Shown here piece after piece: positions 50,753-58,959 of a stretch of 64,000 bases of DNA. The notes beneath the pieces are model-generated. The model did not search any database. It worked only from the letters and a program-made list of their open reading frames with translations, and was not told the origin of the DNA. The position numbers were made by a program, and so were the translations under genes. This DNA comes from an uncultured Bacteroidales bacterium (lineage in GTDB: Bacteria > Bacteroidota > Bacteroidia > Bacteroidales > P3). The stretch lies in assembly GCA_947165255.1 (NCBI GenBank), contig CAMUZR010000001.1, positions 62,001 to 126,000 of the forward strand, read 5' to 3'. The number at the start of each line of letters is the position of its first letter. The first letter of the stretch is position 1.

Positions 50753-51344
50753 TACAGTCCCTCATCCCGCTTCTCCTCGCCAATCTGTTAGTAGTGTTCC
50801 CCAAGCAGCCCTAGTAGTAAGAAGTGACGAAGGTATGCCCATGCCATGTGGGCTGTGCCGTTGCCCGCCGCACAATATGGGGCAGCGTCGTGCCCCTTTC
50901 GGCTTGTGTTTGGTTTCTTCAGCCAACCGCCCTACGGTGTTTTCAGTTTCTGCGGTGCAATGCGTTCCCCACCCCTTCAGGGGTTCCCATGCGGTTATAT
51001 CAAAAAGCCAACCATCGATTAGAGGAAAGGGCAGCCCTCAGCGGCGTATGTCCCTTTCTCTTCAGCCCTGGTGCTTACCCGCTGGGGCAATTCTGGCTCC
51101 GCTCAGGCTTCGCTATTCCTTTGATATATGCTCTTTAGTTCCTCTATTGTTCTTCTATTCACAATCAAAGAACAGTGGTCAAACCATAGGCAATGAAAAT
51201 GGTGAGGGGCGGAGGTGCTGCGGGGGTAGGGTTGGGGCGTTTCCTAACAAGGCGGCTGTTAGGGGCGGGATGCAGCCGCGGATGGCGGGGCGGGGCTTGG
51301 GCCGAGGTTGTTGGTGATGGTGTGTGCCAGGGGCTGGGTGGGAA
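50753..51344. other. Noncoding stretch, content unexplained
   Basis: About 590 bases between convergent genes. Neither strand has a frame with protein-like composition, although the segment 50840-51120 is as GC-rich as genes and has two short overlapping open frames, which may be the remains of a gene or an RNA. A third copy of the dispersed motif TCCTCTATTGTTCTTC lies at 51140-51155. Confidence 0.4.
51140..51155 (+). repeat. Short dispersed intergenic motif, copy 3
   Basis: Core TCCTCTATTGTTCTTC, as at 1911-1931 and 8800-8820. Confidence 0.4.
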
Positions 51345-51375
51345 TAAAAAAGGCTGCCCTGGGTTGGGGCAGCCT
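51345..51375 (-). terminator. Terminator of the T9SS type B protein gene
   Basis: On the minus strand, AGGCTGCCC / GGGCAGCCT stem with T6 tail, 28 bases after the stop codon. Confidence 0.85.
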
Positions 51376-51403
51376 TTGTATGAAAGGGATGATGGATTCG
51401 TTG

Positions 51404-54235
51404 TTAGCGGATGAGGGTGACGGTGCCTTTCTGCGTGACGACATCCTCGGTGCCGGGTCGGCGGTAGCGGATGACGTAGGCGTAGGAGCCCTGCGGCAGT
51501 TTCTGTCCCTCGTAGGTGCCGTCCCAGGCAAAGTGGAGGTCCTGGCTGTGGTACACCTGGCGTCCCATGCGGTCGTAGATGTAGATGGAGAAGTTCTCCT
51601 GCTCGTTGGCGGTGAAGATGCGGAAGGTGTTGTTGTCGGGCCGTTCGGGGGTGAAGGCGTTGGGCGCGTAGAAGGTGAACTGGGTGACGGGCAGTTTGAC
51701 CGTAGTGGTGTCGGAGCAGTCGAGGTCGTTGTAGGCCACGAGGGTGACTGCGGTGGAGTCGGACGAGACCTCGCCGAAGTTGTGGCTGCAGGGCGAGGTG
51801 TATTCCTCGGCCAGGCCGTCCTCGAAGTGCCACACGCGGCGCACGCTGTAGGGCGAGGCGTCGGTGAGGGTCACCACTGGGTTGTCGGAGTCGACAAAGC
51901 TGGGGTAGGCCTCGATGGTGGCGGTAGGCACGGGGTGCACGGTTATCTGCTCGGTCAGGGGCGAGGCGTTGCAGTCGTTGGTGCCGTGGCCCACCATGGT
52001 GTATACGGTGGTCTGGTGGGGTGTGACGGTGATGGTCTGCGGGCCGTGGCCGTCGGGGTCGAGCAGCATGTCGAGGGATGAGTCGGCCGGCGAGGCAGTC
52101 CAGCTGTAGCTGTAGGCGTTGTCGGCCGTGAGGGTGACGGCATCGCCCTCACACATGTCGTGGCGCGAGATGGAGAGGACGGGGTTGACGCGGTAGGCGT
52201 TGACGCTGTCCCAGGCCTCGCACTGCATGGGGCTGATGACCTTCACGTAGTAGCGGCAGGTGTCGGCGTAGGGCATGGTGTTGAGGGTTTGGCCTTCGGA
52301 AATGTAGCCGTTGCCGAGGGTGTCGAGATACCAGCGGTAGCGGCAGCCTTCGGTCTCGGTGCTGACGTGGATGTCGGTCTGCTGTCCGTTGCACACCACG
52401 GTGTCGCCGGTGACTTGCAGTTCGGGGTGCTGGAACACTTCGACGGTGTCGAAGGCGCTGGAGATGCACCAGATGGTGTCGTAGGTGTTGACGCTGTCGC
52501 GGGTGTAGAGACCGTTGTATGCAACCATTTCAATGGGGTTGCGGTAGTTTTCGAACACGCGGCTGATGGTGTCGTTGGTACCTCTGCCATAGCGTCTGAC
52601 GGTGTCGGCTCCTACTGCCACGCCGTCCTGGTAGTCGTAGAAAATCCAGTCGCGGCGGACGCTGTTAGAGGTGGTGTCCTGCAGGATGACCGTTTCGGCT
52701 GCGCAGACGTCACGGCCAGGATAGATGGTGAAACCGGGGTGCGGACGGCCGAGGACAAAGATTTTGTAGGTGCTGTCGGAGAAGCATTTGCGGTCGGTGG
52801 TGTTGTAGGTACGCACCTTCACGGCGTAGGTGCCGGGCTCTTCCCAGCGGAACCGGGTGATGCCGTTGTGGGCATGGATGCTGGAGTCGACGATGCTGTC
52901 GAGAATGGGCGAGAGGGTGTCGCTACCGGCGTAGAACCACCAGTTGCTCCTGGCGGTGTCGCTGGCGTTACGGTCATTGGGCACATAGCTCTTGTTGGTT
53001 AGGGTGAGGCTGCCACTGCAATCTTTGAGGGTGTCGATGGTCATGATGGGCTTGGTGTTGTTGACGCGGGCATAAAGGGTGGAGGAGAAGGGTTTGGCAG
53101 GGTCCATGGCGGAGGTCATGTCGCAACGGAATATCATGTCGTTGGTGAGTCTTCCGTTCTCTTCACCTTGCTGGATACGGAAGTCTTCCACCTGACACTC
53201 GTAGACGTTGGAGTCAGATGAGAGCGGTACCCAGTTGACAGTGTCGGAGATGTTGCTGGTGGTGGGGATAAACTGGCCGCCGACAGCACTGCGGTACCAT
53301 GAATAGGCGTTAAGGCCTTTAGGAGCTGTGAGGCGAGTGACGGTGGTGGTGGCACCGGCGGGGCATCCGGAGGCTTTGATTTCCATGGGTTGGCATTCGC
53401 CGGCCACATAGCAGTAGGCGTAGTGGCCACTGGCAGCGCAGTCGCCGATGAAAATTTCGATGCGGATGTCCTCGTAGATGTATTTGTTTAGATTGATGGC
53501 TACTTTGTTCCAGTCGCGATAGTAGCCACTGCCGCCGGAAGCACTGTAGCTGTGCCATCCGTTCACACCGTTGACCAGTCCGAAACTGGAAATGGCGTAG
53601 CAAAGGGTGTCGGTGATTTGCACCCACTGGTTGGAGGAGTTTTTCTTGGATACGCGGATGACGAAGGCGGGGTCGCCAGTGACGCCGTGGCCGGGCGCCT
53701 GGACGACGATGCTGTAGTAGATAAACAGCAGGGCGTTCTGGGGACGCACACGCATGGTGTAGTAGAGGGCTTCGGCATTGGCACCGGTTTGGCAGTTGCC
53801 GAGGCGGATGGACTTGACGAAGGAGGTGTCAAGAGTGGAGGGGCAGTAGGGCAGATTGTAGGTCACAAGAGGGTCTTTGCCTTTCTGAGAGCCGGTACCC
53901 GGGCCGTCGGTGTTGGACATGATGCGGTATCGGTGTGAGCCATCGAGAGAGGTGCCGCAGTAGGCGTAGTCGTTGTCGGTGATGCTGGCCAGCTGCGAAG
54001 CCGAGATGATGTCACTGGTCAAGTTGACACCCGTAACGCCGGCGAGGGCGTCGGGGGCGGTGTAAGGTTTGGTGCCTGTTTGACCGGAGTAGTAGCCGAT
54101 AAACTGGCCAGAGGTGGAGCCTGCGGTGAACGAGGCGGGGTTCTTCAGACCTGGGCAGGGCGACAACAGTTGCGCATAGGATGCAGCGGAGAGCGCTAGT
54201 GCCAGTGCGAAGGTGATGAATCTAATCGTTTTCAT
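51404..54235 (-). CDS. Large secreted protein with PKD-like domains and T9SS type B sorting domain
   Basis: 943 residues with a signal peptide (FALALALSAASYAQ). The first 300 residues are a beta-rich domain of unknown type (PGLKNPASFTAGS..., with Ser/Thr/Tyr-rich strands and a concanavalin-like feel). PKD/Ig-like modules follow (WEEPGTYAVKVRTYN; FEDGLAEEYTSPCSHNFGEV; TTVYTMVGHGTNDCNASPLT). The C-terminal 85 residues (FYAPNAFTPERPDNNTFRIF, FSIYIYDRMGRQVYHSQDL, LPQGSYAYVIRYR) are the gliding-motility-type (CHU_C, type B) sorting domain. It should cross the outer membrane through T9SS and attach or be released at the surface, probably as an adhesin. Start 54235 is the first ATG followed by a signal peptide. 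Confidence 0.9.
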   Translation of the reverse strand: MKTIRFITFALALALSAASYAQLLSPCPGLKNPASFTAGSTSGQFIGYYSGQTGTKPYTAPDALAGVTGVNLTSDIISASQLASITDNDYAYCGTSLDGSHRYRIMSNTDGPGTGSQKGKDPLVTYNLPYCPSTLDTSFVKSIRLGNCQTGANAEALYYTMRVRPQNALLFIYYSIVVQAPGHGVTGDPAFVIRVSKKNSSNQWVQITDTLCYAISSFGLVNGVNGWHSYSASGGSGYYRDWNKVAINLNKYIYEDIRIEIFIGDCAASGHYAYCYVAGECQPMEIKASGCPAGATTTVTRLTAPKGLNAYSWYRSAVGGQFIPTTSNISDTVNWVPLSSDSNVYECQVEDFRIQQGEENGRLTNDMIFRCDMTSAMDPAKPFSSTLYARVNNTKPIMTIDTLKDCSGSLTLTNKSYVPNDRNASDTARSNWWFYAGSDTLSPILDSIVDSSIHAHNGITRFRWEEPGTYAVKVRTYNTTDRKCFSDSTYKIFVLGRPHPGFTIYPGRDVCAAETVILQDTTSNSVRRDWIFYDYQDGVAVGADTVRRYGRGTNDTISRVFENYRNPIEMVAYNGLYTRDSVNTYDTIWCISSAFDTVEVFQHPELQVTGDTVVCNGQQTDIHVSTETEGCRYRWYLDTLGNGYISEGQTLNTMPYADTCRYYVKVISPMQCEAWDSVNAYRVNPVLSISRHDMCEGDAVTLTADNAYSYSWTASPADSSLDMLLDPDGHGPQTITVTPHQTTVYTMVGHGTNDCNASPLTEQITVHPVPTATIEAYPSFVDSDNPVVTLTDASPYSVRRVWHFEDGLAEEYTSPCSHNFGEVSSDSTAVTLVAYNDLDCSDTTTVKLPVTQFTFYAPNAFTPERPDNNTFRIFTANEQENFSIYIYDRMGRQVYHSQDLHFAWDGTYEGQKLPQGSYAYVIRYRRPGTEDVVTQKGTVTLIR

Positions 54236-54445
54236 AATGGCGTATAATTTTATTTCTTGCCCTTTAGACACAAAAAAAGCGTTTTGCTGCAAAATGATAC
54301 GTGTAAATACAGTTAAAAATAGTTAATTTTGATTTTGCTCTGAATGTGATTTTTATTATTATTTATATAATGATATGTTTGTGCACTTGTTGCGTAATTG
54401 CGAAGATGGGGACAATAATAATTGGATTTGGCGTTATTTGGGGTG

Positions 54446-55813
54446 ATGAACCTGGATGAGAAATACCAAGAGATGACCCGGACTCCGGTGCGGAGGCTGG
54501 TTCTGCGGCTGGCAGTGCCTACGATGCTGAGCATGATGGTGACGTCGTTCTATAATGTGGTGGACGCGGCCTTTGTGGGGCATTTGAGCACCGAGGCCAC
54601 GGCGGGTATCGGTATTTCGTTTTCCTATATGCTGGCGGTCAATGCCTTTGGGTTCTTTTTCGGCCACGGGTCGGGCAATTATATCTCAAGGGAGTTGGGA
54701 GCGCGGCGACGGGCTACGGCCTCGATGATGGCCTCGGTGGGTTTCTTTACTCCGCTGTTTTTGAGCCTTTGCATTGTGCTGGCGTTCTTTTTCAATCTTC
54801 CGGCGTTGGCTCGGATGTTGGGTGCCACACCTGAGGTGGTGCCCTACGCGACGGACTATTTGCGCTTTATTGTGCTGGCCACGCCTTTTATGATGACCTC
54901 GCTGACCCTGAATAATCAGTTGCGCCTGCAGGGTAATGCCCGCCTAGGCACTATCGGGTTGGTGTCGGGGGCGGTGCTTAATATCGGTTTTGACGCACTG
55001 TTTATCGTGGGGCTGAAGATGGGTGTGGCGGGGGCGTCGCTGGCCACGGCCATTAGCCAGTTCATTTGCTGGATGCTGCTGCTTTGGGGTACCACGCGGC
55101 CTGAAAGTGTGCATATCAGTCTGAGAAACTTCCGTCCTTCGGGACGGGCTTATTATGAAATACTTATGGGCGGGCTGCCGTCGCTGTGCCGTCAGTTTTT
55201 CAACTGCACCGGGGCTATCTGCCTGAATTATGCCGCAGCGCATTATGCCGCTCCCGGAGGTGTGGCATCGACGGTGGCGGCCTTTACGGTGGTTTCGCGC
55301 ACCATGACGTTTGCCTATTCTTTTATGCTGGGCATCAATCAGGGTTTCCAGCCGGTGGCGGGTTTCAACTATGGGGCAAGGCTGTACGACCGTGTGCGGA
55401 AAGCCTACCTGTTTGCCATGTCGTTTTCATCGCTGTTGCTCCTGACGGTGGCAGGGGTGATTTTTTTGCTGGCGCCCCAGATTATCAGTGCCTATCGCGA
55501 CGAGGACCCCATGATGCTGGAGCTGGGCATAAGGGTGCTGCGCTATCAGTGCCTCACCTTTGGGTTGGTGGCCATACCGGTTACGACTAATATGCTGTTT
55601 CAGGTGATTCGTATGCCCATCCGCTCCACGTTGCTCAGCATTGGGCGGCAGGGGCTGTTCTTTATTCCCGCGCTGTTCATTCTGCCCCATTTCATGGGGC
55701 TGCCAGGGGTGATGGTTACCCAGCCTGTGGCCGACGTGGCCACTTTCCTTTTCAGCCTTCCGTTCATTCACTGGATTGTCGGCAGACTGAAGGCCCAGGC
55801 CGCCGAGGGATAG
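54446..55813 (+). CDS. MATE-family multidrug/sodium antiporter
   Basis: 455 residues with twelve predicted helices in two MatE halves. The N-terminal TPVRRLVLRLAVPTMLSMMV, YNVVDAAFVGHLSTEATAGI and the later GINQGFQPVAGFNYGAR are typical of the family. It exports cationic drugs or metabolites using a sodium or proton gradient. The ATG at 54446 starts eight codons after a possible TTG and fits the family N-terminus. The stop codon is directly next to the stop of the convergent nuclease gene (55813/55814), with no room for a terminator. Confidence 0.92.
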   Translation: MNLDEKYQEMTRTPVRRLVLRLAVPTMLSMMVTSFYNVVDAAFVGHLSTEATAGIGISFSYMLAVNAFGFFFGHGSGNYISRELGARRRATASMMASVGFFTPLFLSLCIVLAFFFNLPALARMLGATPEVVPYATDYLRFIVLATPFMMTSLTLNNQLRLQGNARLGTIGLVSGAVLNIGFDALFIVGLKMGVAGASLATAISQFICWMLLLWGTTRPESVHISLRNFRPSGRAYYEILMGGLPSLCRQFFNCTGAICLNYAAAHYAAPGGVASTVAAFTVVSRTMTFAYSFMLGINQGFQPVAGFNYGARLYDRVRKAYLFAMSFSSLLLLTVAGVIFLLAPQIISAYRDEDPMMLELGIRVLRYQCLTFGLVAIPVTTNMLFQVIRMPIRSTLLSIGRQGLFFIPALFILPHFMGLPGVMVTQPVADVATFLFSLPFIHWIVGRLKAQAAEG

Positions 55814-56506
55814 TTATTTTTTCAGGCGTTTGCAGTAGCGTTTGAAGGGGCACTCGTAGGGGGTGTCGCATTGGTCGGACATGGGCATTGAGGGCTCTTC
55901 CGCGGCCAAAACTTGCTTGAATCGGGCTATGTTTTGTTCGATAAGGCCGCAGGCGGCGTGAGCCTGTTCCTTGAGGTCTTGCTTGACAAAGCCGTCGGCA
56001 CCATCGTTGTAAAGCAGATAGAAATGGCTTAGGGACAGACGGTCGCAAAATAGGTCCTGGGGCAGGATGGCCGCGAGGGCGTGGCGGATGACGTAGTACT
56101 GGATGGCGACATCGTTGCGGAAGGTGTCGCTGACGGCGGTGCTGTTCTTTACTTCGTAAATGTCGATGGAGCCGTCGGCGTGTTTGTGCACCACGTCGGC
56201 CAGCACCAACACTCCGTTGTAGAGAAAACCGGCTTCGAAGAGGGCTGTTTCGCCGGGCGTTTGCAATAGTTGGGCGGTAAGGACGGGATAGCTGTCCATG
56301 CGGTAGCGCAGGCGGGCGCTGAGGTCTATGCCGTTGGGGAAGGTGTCTTTGAATGTCTTTTCGAAGACGCGGCCTTGGCGGAATTTGGCCAGCGTTTCGG
56401 GCGGGTAGAAGGCCAGTTTGGGCTTGAAGACTTCGAGGTAGAGGGCTTTCTCGCACTGGAGCCCCCGGATGTATTTGGACTTGGTGAGGAGGTAGGTGTT
56501 TGCCAT
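55814..56506 (-). CDS. Cas4/RecB-like PD-(D/E)XK nuclease with Fe-S cysteines
   Basis: 230 residues. The N-terminal TKSKYIRGLQCEKALYLEVF carries Cys18. The nuclease core follows with VLVLADVVHKHADG (Asp104) and IDIYEVKNST (Glu118, Lys120), a QxxxY motif in AIQYYVIRHAL, and three C-terminal cysteines in DQCDTPYECPFKRYCKRL (213, 219, 225). This four-Cys arrangement holds a 4Fe-4S cluster in Cas4, AddB and DUF2779 proteins, whose N-terminus is the closest match I recognise. It is far from the CRISPR locus of this window (18 kb), and type II-C systems do not need Cas4, so a general role in DNA repair or defence is more likely. Confidence 0.82.
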   Translation of the reverse strand: MANTYLLTKSKYIRGLQCEKALYLEVFKPKLAFYPPETLAKFRQGRVFEKTFKDTFPNGIDLSARLRYRMDSYPVLTAQLLQTPGETALFEAGFLYNGVLVLADVVHKHADGSIDIYEVKNSTAVSDTFRNDVAIQYYVIRHALAAILPQDLFCDRLSLSHFYLLYNDGADGFVKQDLKEQAHAACGLIEQNIARFKQVLAAEEPSMPMSDQCDTPYECPFKRYCKRLKK

Positions 56507-56512
56507 GAGGGG

Positions 56513-57100
56513 TTATGATTTGTGGCGTAGCCGTTGGGCTACGTGACCTCTGTCGGGGTCGGGCTTGAAGTCGGTCAGGCGTTGGAGCAGTCGGTCGGGT
56601 TGCTCTTCTATCACTAGATAGTCGGCATTGGCCAGGCGGTAGAGGCCTTCCTGCTCCATGAGTTGGAGCTGCTGCATGAGGGGCTGGTAGAAGTTGTTGG
56701 TGTTGAGTAGTCCGATGGGCTTACGGCTGAGGCCCAGCTGGTTGGCTACCATTACTTCGAAGGCTTCGTCGAGGGTGCCGATGCCGCCGGGGAGGGCGAT
56801 GAAGGCATCGCTGTGGGCAATGAGGTATTCTTTGCGTTCGGCCATGCTGGCTACCCGTACCAGCTGCGAGACGGGCTGGGAAAGGATGACTTCCTCGCTG
56901 AAGAAGGTGGGGATGACGCCCACCACGCGGCCGCCCTCCTGCAGGGCCGCGCCGCTGGTGGCGCCCATCAGTCCCAGATTGCTGCCGCCGTAGAGCAGCG
57001 TGTGGCCGCCGCGGGCGATGGCGCGGCCGAGCTGCCGCGCGGCCTCTGTGATTTGTTCGCTGTGCGGGAGCGACGCCCCGCAGAAGACGGATATGTTCAT
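56513..57100 (-). CDS. LOG-family nucleotide phosphoribohydrolase (Rossmann fold)
   Basis: 195 residues. Motifs are VFCGASLPHSEQITEAARQL, HTLLYGGSNLGLMGATSGAA and the catalytic PGGIGTLDEAFE. LOG proteins cleave nucleoside 5'-monophosphates, in plants and some bacteria cytokinin nucleotides, to base and ribose 5-phosphate. The ATG at 57100 is used because family members begin with this strand; the open frame extends twelve codons upstream. The first 111 bases of the gene have a near-identical copy at 57994-58104, where they are fused to an acetyltransferase tail. Confidence 0.9.
   Translation of the reverse strand: MNISVFCGASLPHSEQITEAARQLGRAIARGGHTLLYGGSNLGLMGATSGAALQEGGRVVGVIPTFFSEEVILSQPVSQLVRVASMAERKEYLIAHSDAFIALPGGIGTLDEAFEVMVANQLGLSRKPIGLLNTNNFYQPLMQQLQLMEQEGLYRLANADYLVIEEQPDRLLQRLTDFKPDPDRGHVAQRLRHKS
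56990..57100 (-). repeat. 111-bp duplicated 5' end of the LOG gene (parent copy)
   Basis: Codons 1-37 of the LOG gene. The copy at 57994-58104 matches at 107 of 111 positions. The homology ends exactly at the ATG on one side and in the YGG loop on the other. Confidence 0.9.
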
Positions 57101-57136
57101 GGTGTCGGTGTGTTTGTCGTTGGCGTGTGGTTTCAT

Positions 57137-57376
57137 TCAGCAGCAGATACGAGTCTGGTGCAGCTGCTCGTTGTGGGTGGAGGGGATGATTTCCTCGTGA
57201 TAGAAGTAGTTGACCACCACGGGGGGCTCGCAGTGGTTGGTGAAACGCTTCATGAACGAGGCGTAGCAGTACTTGCAGGCGTGGGCGCACCCCACGTAGG
57301 TGTTGACCGAGAAGTCGCTCACTGGCAGGTTCGACTTGGTCATCATGCTCTTGGTCTCTATTTCTTTTATCGTCAT
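57137..57376 (-). pseudogene. 5' fragment of a radical SAM (SPL-type) gene
   Basis: 79 codons. Residues 1-48 (KSNLPVSDFSVNTYVGCAHA, CKYCYASFMKRFTNH) are the N-terminus of a radical SAM protein with the CxxxCxxC cluster motif (CAHACKYC). Intact relatives are about 250-300 residues and continue with EPWG.., whereas here the sequence changes after NHCEP to unrelated VVVNYFYHEEIIPSTHNEQL and stops. It therefore lacks nearly the whole barrel and cannot work. It lies 36 bases upstream of the LOG gene on the same strand. Confidence 0.8.
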
Positions 57377-57423
57377 ATTCGGTTGGTTTATCGTTTAAAA
57401 CACGCCCTCGCCGACGGCGCGCA

Positions 57424-57843
57424 TTACGCCTTCATCAGCATCAGCAGGCTGCCGAGGGTTATCAGTACGGCTCCGGCAATCACGTTCACGCTAACCTTTT
57501 CTTGCAGGAACACGAAGGCGAGGATGATGGTGATGACAACGCTCAGCTTGTCGATAGGGGCGACCCGTGAGACATCGCCCAGCTGGATGGCCTTGAAGTA
57601 GCAGAGCCACGACAGCCCTGTGGCCACCCCCGAGAGGATGAGGAACAGCCACGTGTGGCGGCTGACATCGCGAATCTCCCGCAGGTGTGAGCCGAACAGC
57701 ACGATGCCCCACGTCAGCACAAGGATGATGGTGGTTCTGATGGCCGTGGCGAGGTTGGAGTTGACATCCTTGACACCCACCTTGGCGAAGATGGCTGTCA
57801 GGGCGGCGAAGAACGCCGAAAGGAGTGCATAGAATTTCCACAT
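57424..57843 (-). CDS. Small EamA-family transporter (single four-helix half)
   Basis: 139 residues with five hydrophobic helices: MWKFYALLSAFFAALTAIFA, LATAIRTTIILVLTWGIVLF, HTWLFLILSGVATGLSWLCY and VNVIAGAVLITLGSLLMLM. This is a single EamA domain with the signature FKAIQLGDVSRVAPIDKLSV; such half-size proteins are common and work as dimers. They export amino acids or other metabolites. The frame is intact despite lying between two gene fragments. Confidence 0.85.
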   Translation of the reverse strand: MWKFYALLSAFFAALTAIFAKVGVKDVNSNLATAIRTTIILVLTWGIVLFGSHLREIRDVSRHTWLFLILSGVATGLSWLCYFKAIQLGDVSRVAPIDKLSVVITIILAFVFLQEKVSVNVIAGAVLITLGSLLMLMKA

Positions 57844-57852
57844 ATCTACTCG

Positions 57853-58104
57853 TTATTGTGTGATGTTTTTTCGGAACAATCGGTATGTATACTCTTCGTC
57901 GGCGGTGCTGTATTCGGGCACGCGGCCGAAGCCCACTTGCTCGTAGCCGTGGCGCGGGTAGTACTGCCAGCTGCACGAGCTGTCGGTCCAGAGGTAGAGC
58001 AGCGTGTGGCCGCCGCGGGCGATGGAGTGGCCGAGCTGCCGCGCGGCCTCTGTGATTTGTTCGCTGTGCGGGAGCGACGCCCCGCAGAAGACTGAGATGT
58101 TCAT
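57853..58104 (-). pseudogene. Chimeric ORF: LOG N-terminus fused to a GNAT acetyltransferase tail
   Basis: 83 codons. Residues 1-37 copy the LOG protein encoded at 57100 with two changes (Arg-Ala to His-Ser). Residues 38-83 (LWTDSSCSWQYYPRHGYEQV, then GFGRVPEYSTADEEYTYRLF) are the last two strands of a GNAT acetyltransferase. Neither half is a complete domain, so an enzyme function is very unlikely. The open frame is nevertheless continuous across the joint and keeps the LOG start codon and upstream bases, so it may be expressed as a small protein. Confidence 0.8.
57994..58104 (-). repeat. 111-bp duplicated 5' end of the LOG gene (daughter copy)
   Basis: 107 of 111 bases match 56990-57100. 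The joint to GNAT sequence is at 57994. Confidence 0.9.
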
Positions 58105-58170
58105 TGTGTTGTTTCTGTTTTCACTGCCGTCCGCAAGGATGGCAGCTGGTTTTCATAATGGCGCATCTTT

Positions 58171-58713
58171 TTATATTGGCTCTACCCAGTCACAAGCACT
58201 GTCCGTTTGTTTATGCCACACACCATTACTGTCGGCATATACGTCTTCGCTGCAAATATCAATTGGGTCACAGGTGAACTTTATGTAGTTGCTGCCGTCA
58301 TCTGCTGTTTCGACAAATATGAAAATATCGCCCACCTCTGTAAGGAATACTATCTGCTGTTCTCCGTTGTAGAATACGGTGCCATAGTCCACCACGTCAT
58401 ACTTCACGCCTTTCCATTCCAATGTTTCCACGGCTCCACTAAAATAATACGCACGGTCATCGTACACAACAAACCTGTCATCGCCCATATTGATGCTGTC
58501 TTTCTCCAGATTTGGATGGTATTTGATGTAAACGACTTGCAAGGAGTTTGGTGTTTTCAAATCTTTGAAGTGGTATTCATTCGTGACGAGAACGGACGAT
58601 GGCTCACCATTCTGCGTGGTGTCTGCGTCGGTCTTGTTTTCCGTCCCGCTCTTGCAGGCGGTCATCATTCCGAGGGCGCACGCCATAGCGCCGAGCATCA
58701 ATATCTTCTTCAT
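58171..58713 (-). CDS. Hypothetical SPII lipoprotein
   Basis: 180 residues with lipobox MMTAC (Cys20), followed by KSGTENKTDADTTQNGEP. The mature part (VLVTNEYHFKDLKTPNSLQV, AVETLEWKGVKYDVVDYGTV, EQQIVFLTEVGDIFIFVETA) is beta-rich and unrecognised. The signal peptide end CKSGT is also found in the FISUMP-like lipoprotein at 59773, so the two leaders may share an origin. It is more AT-rich than the adjacent DUF6261 gene. The 41-bp repeat array lies immediately upstream and may contain its promoter. Confidence 0.7.
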   Translation of the reverse strand: MKKILMLGAMACALGMMTACKSGTENKTDADTTQNGEPSSVLVTNEYHFKDLKTPNSLQVVYIKYHPNLEKDSINMGDDRFVVYDDRAYYFSGAVETLEWKGVKYDVVDYGTVFYNGEQQIVFLTEVGDIFIFVETADDGSNYIKFTCDPIDICSEDVYADSNGVWHKQTDSACDWVEPI

Positions 58714-58772
58714 TGTCTAAATGTGTTTATTGTTTTACTTCATTTTGTTGTTTCATCCGGTCAGTTTCACCG

Positions 58773-58949
58773 CGCATATATGCGGGGTGGACTTTCGGTG
58801 CGAAAATTGACCTCGCATATATGCGGAGCGCACTTTCCGGCGAAAAAACGGTCTCGCATATATGCGGGGAGCGCTTTCCGGCTGAAAACCGGCCTCGCAT
58901 ATATGCGGGGTGCGTTTGCCGGGCCGATTCGTGACCCCGCATATATGCG
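58773..58949. repeat. Five 41-bp tandem repeats with a CGCATATATGCG palindrome
   Basis: The 12-base perfect palindrome CGCATATATGCG starts at 58773, 58814, 58855, 58896 and 58938 (periods 41, 41, 41, 42). The 29-30 bases between are related but diverged, and several contain a second inverted repeat of CCGG type (for example CCGGCTGAAAACCGG). The array fills the space between two minus-strand genes. Confidence 0.85.
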
Positions 58950-58959
58950 CGGTGCGTTT

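Noticed and set aside
58773..58949. The 41-bp array as a CRISPR
   Set aside because: The conserved part is only 12 bases, the segments between are related to each other instead of unique, and no cas genes are nearby.
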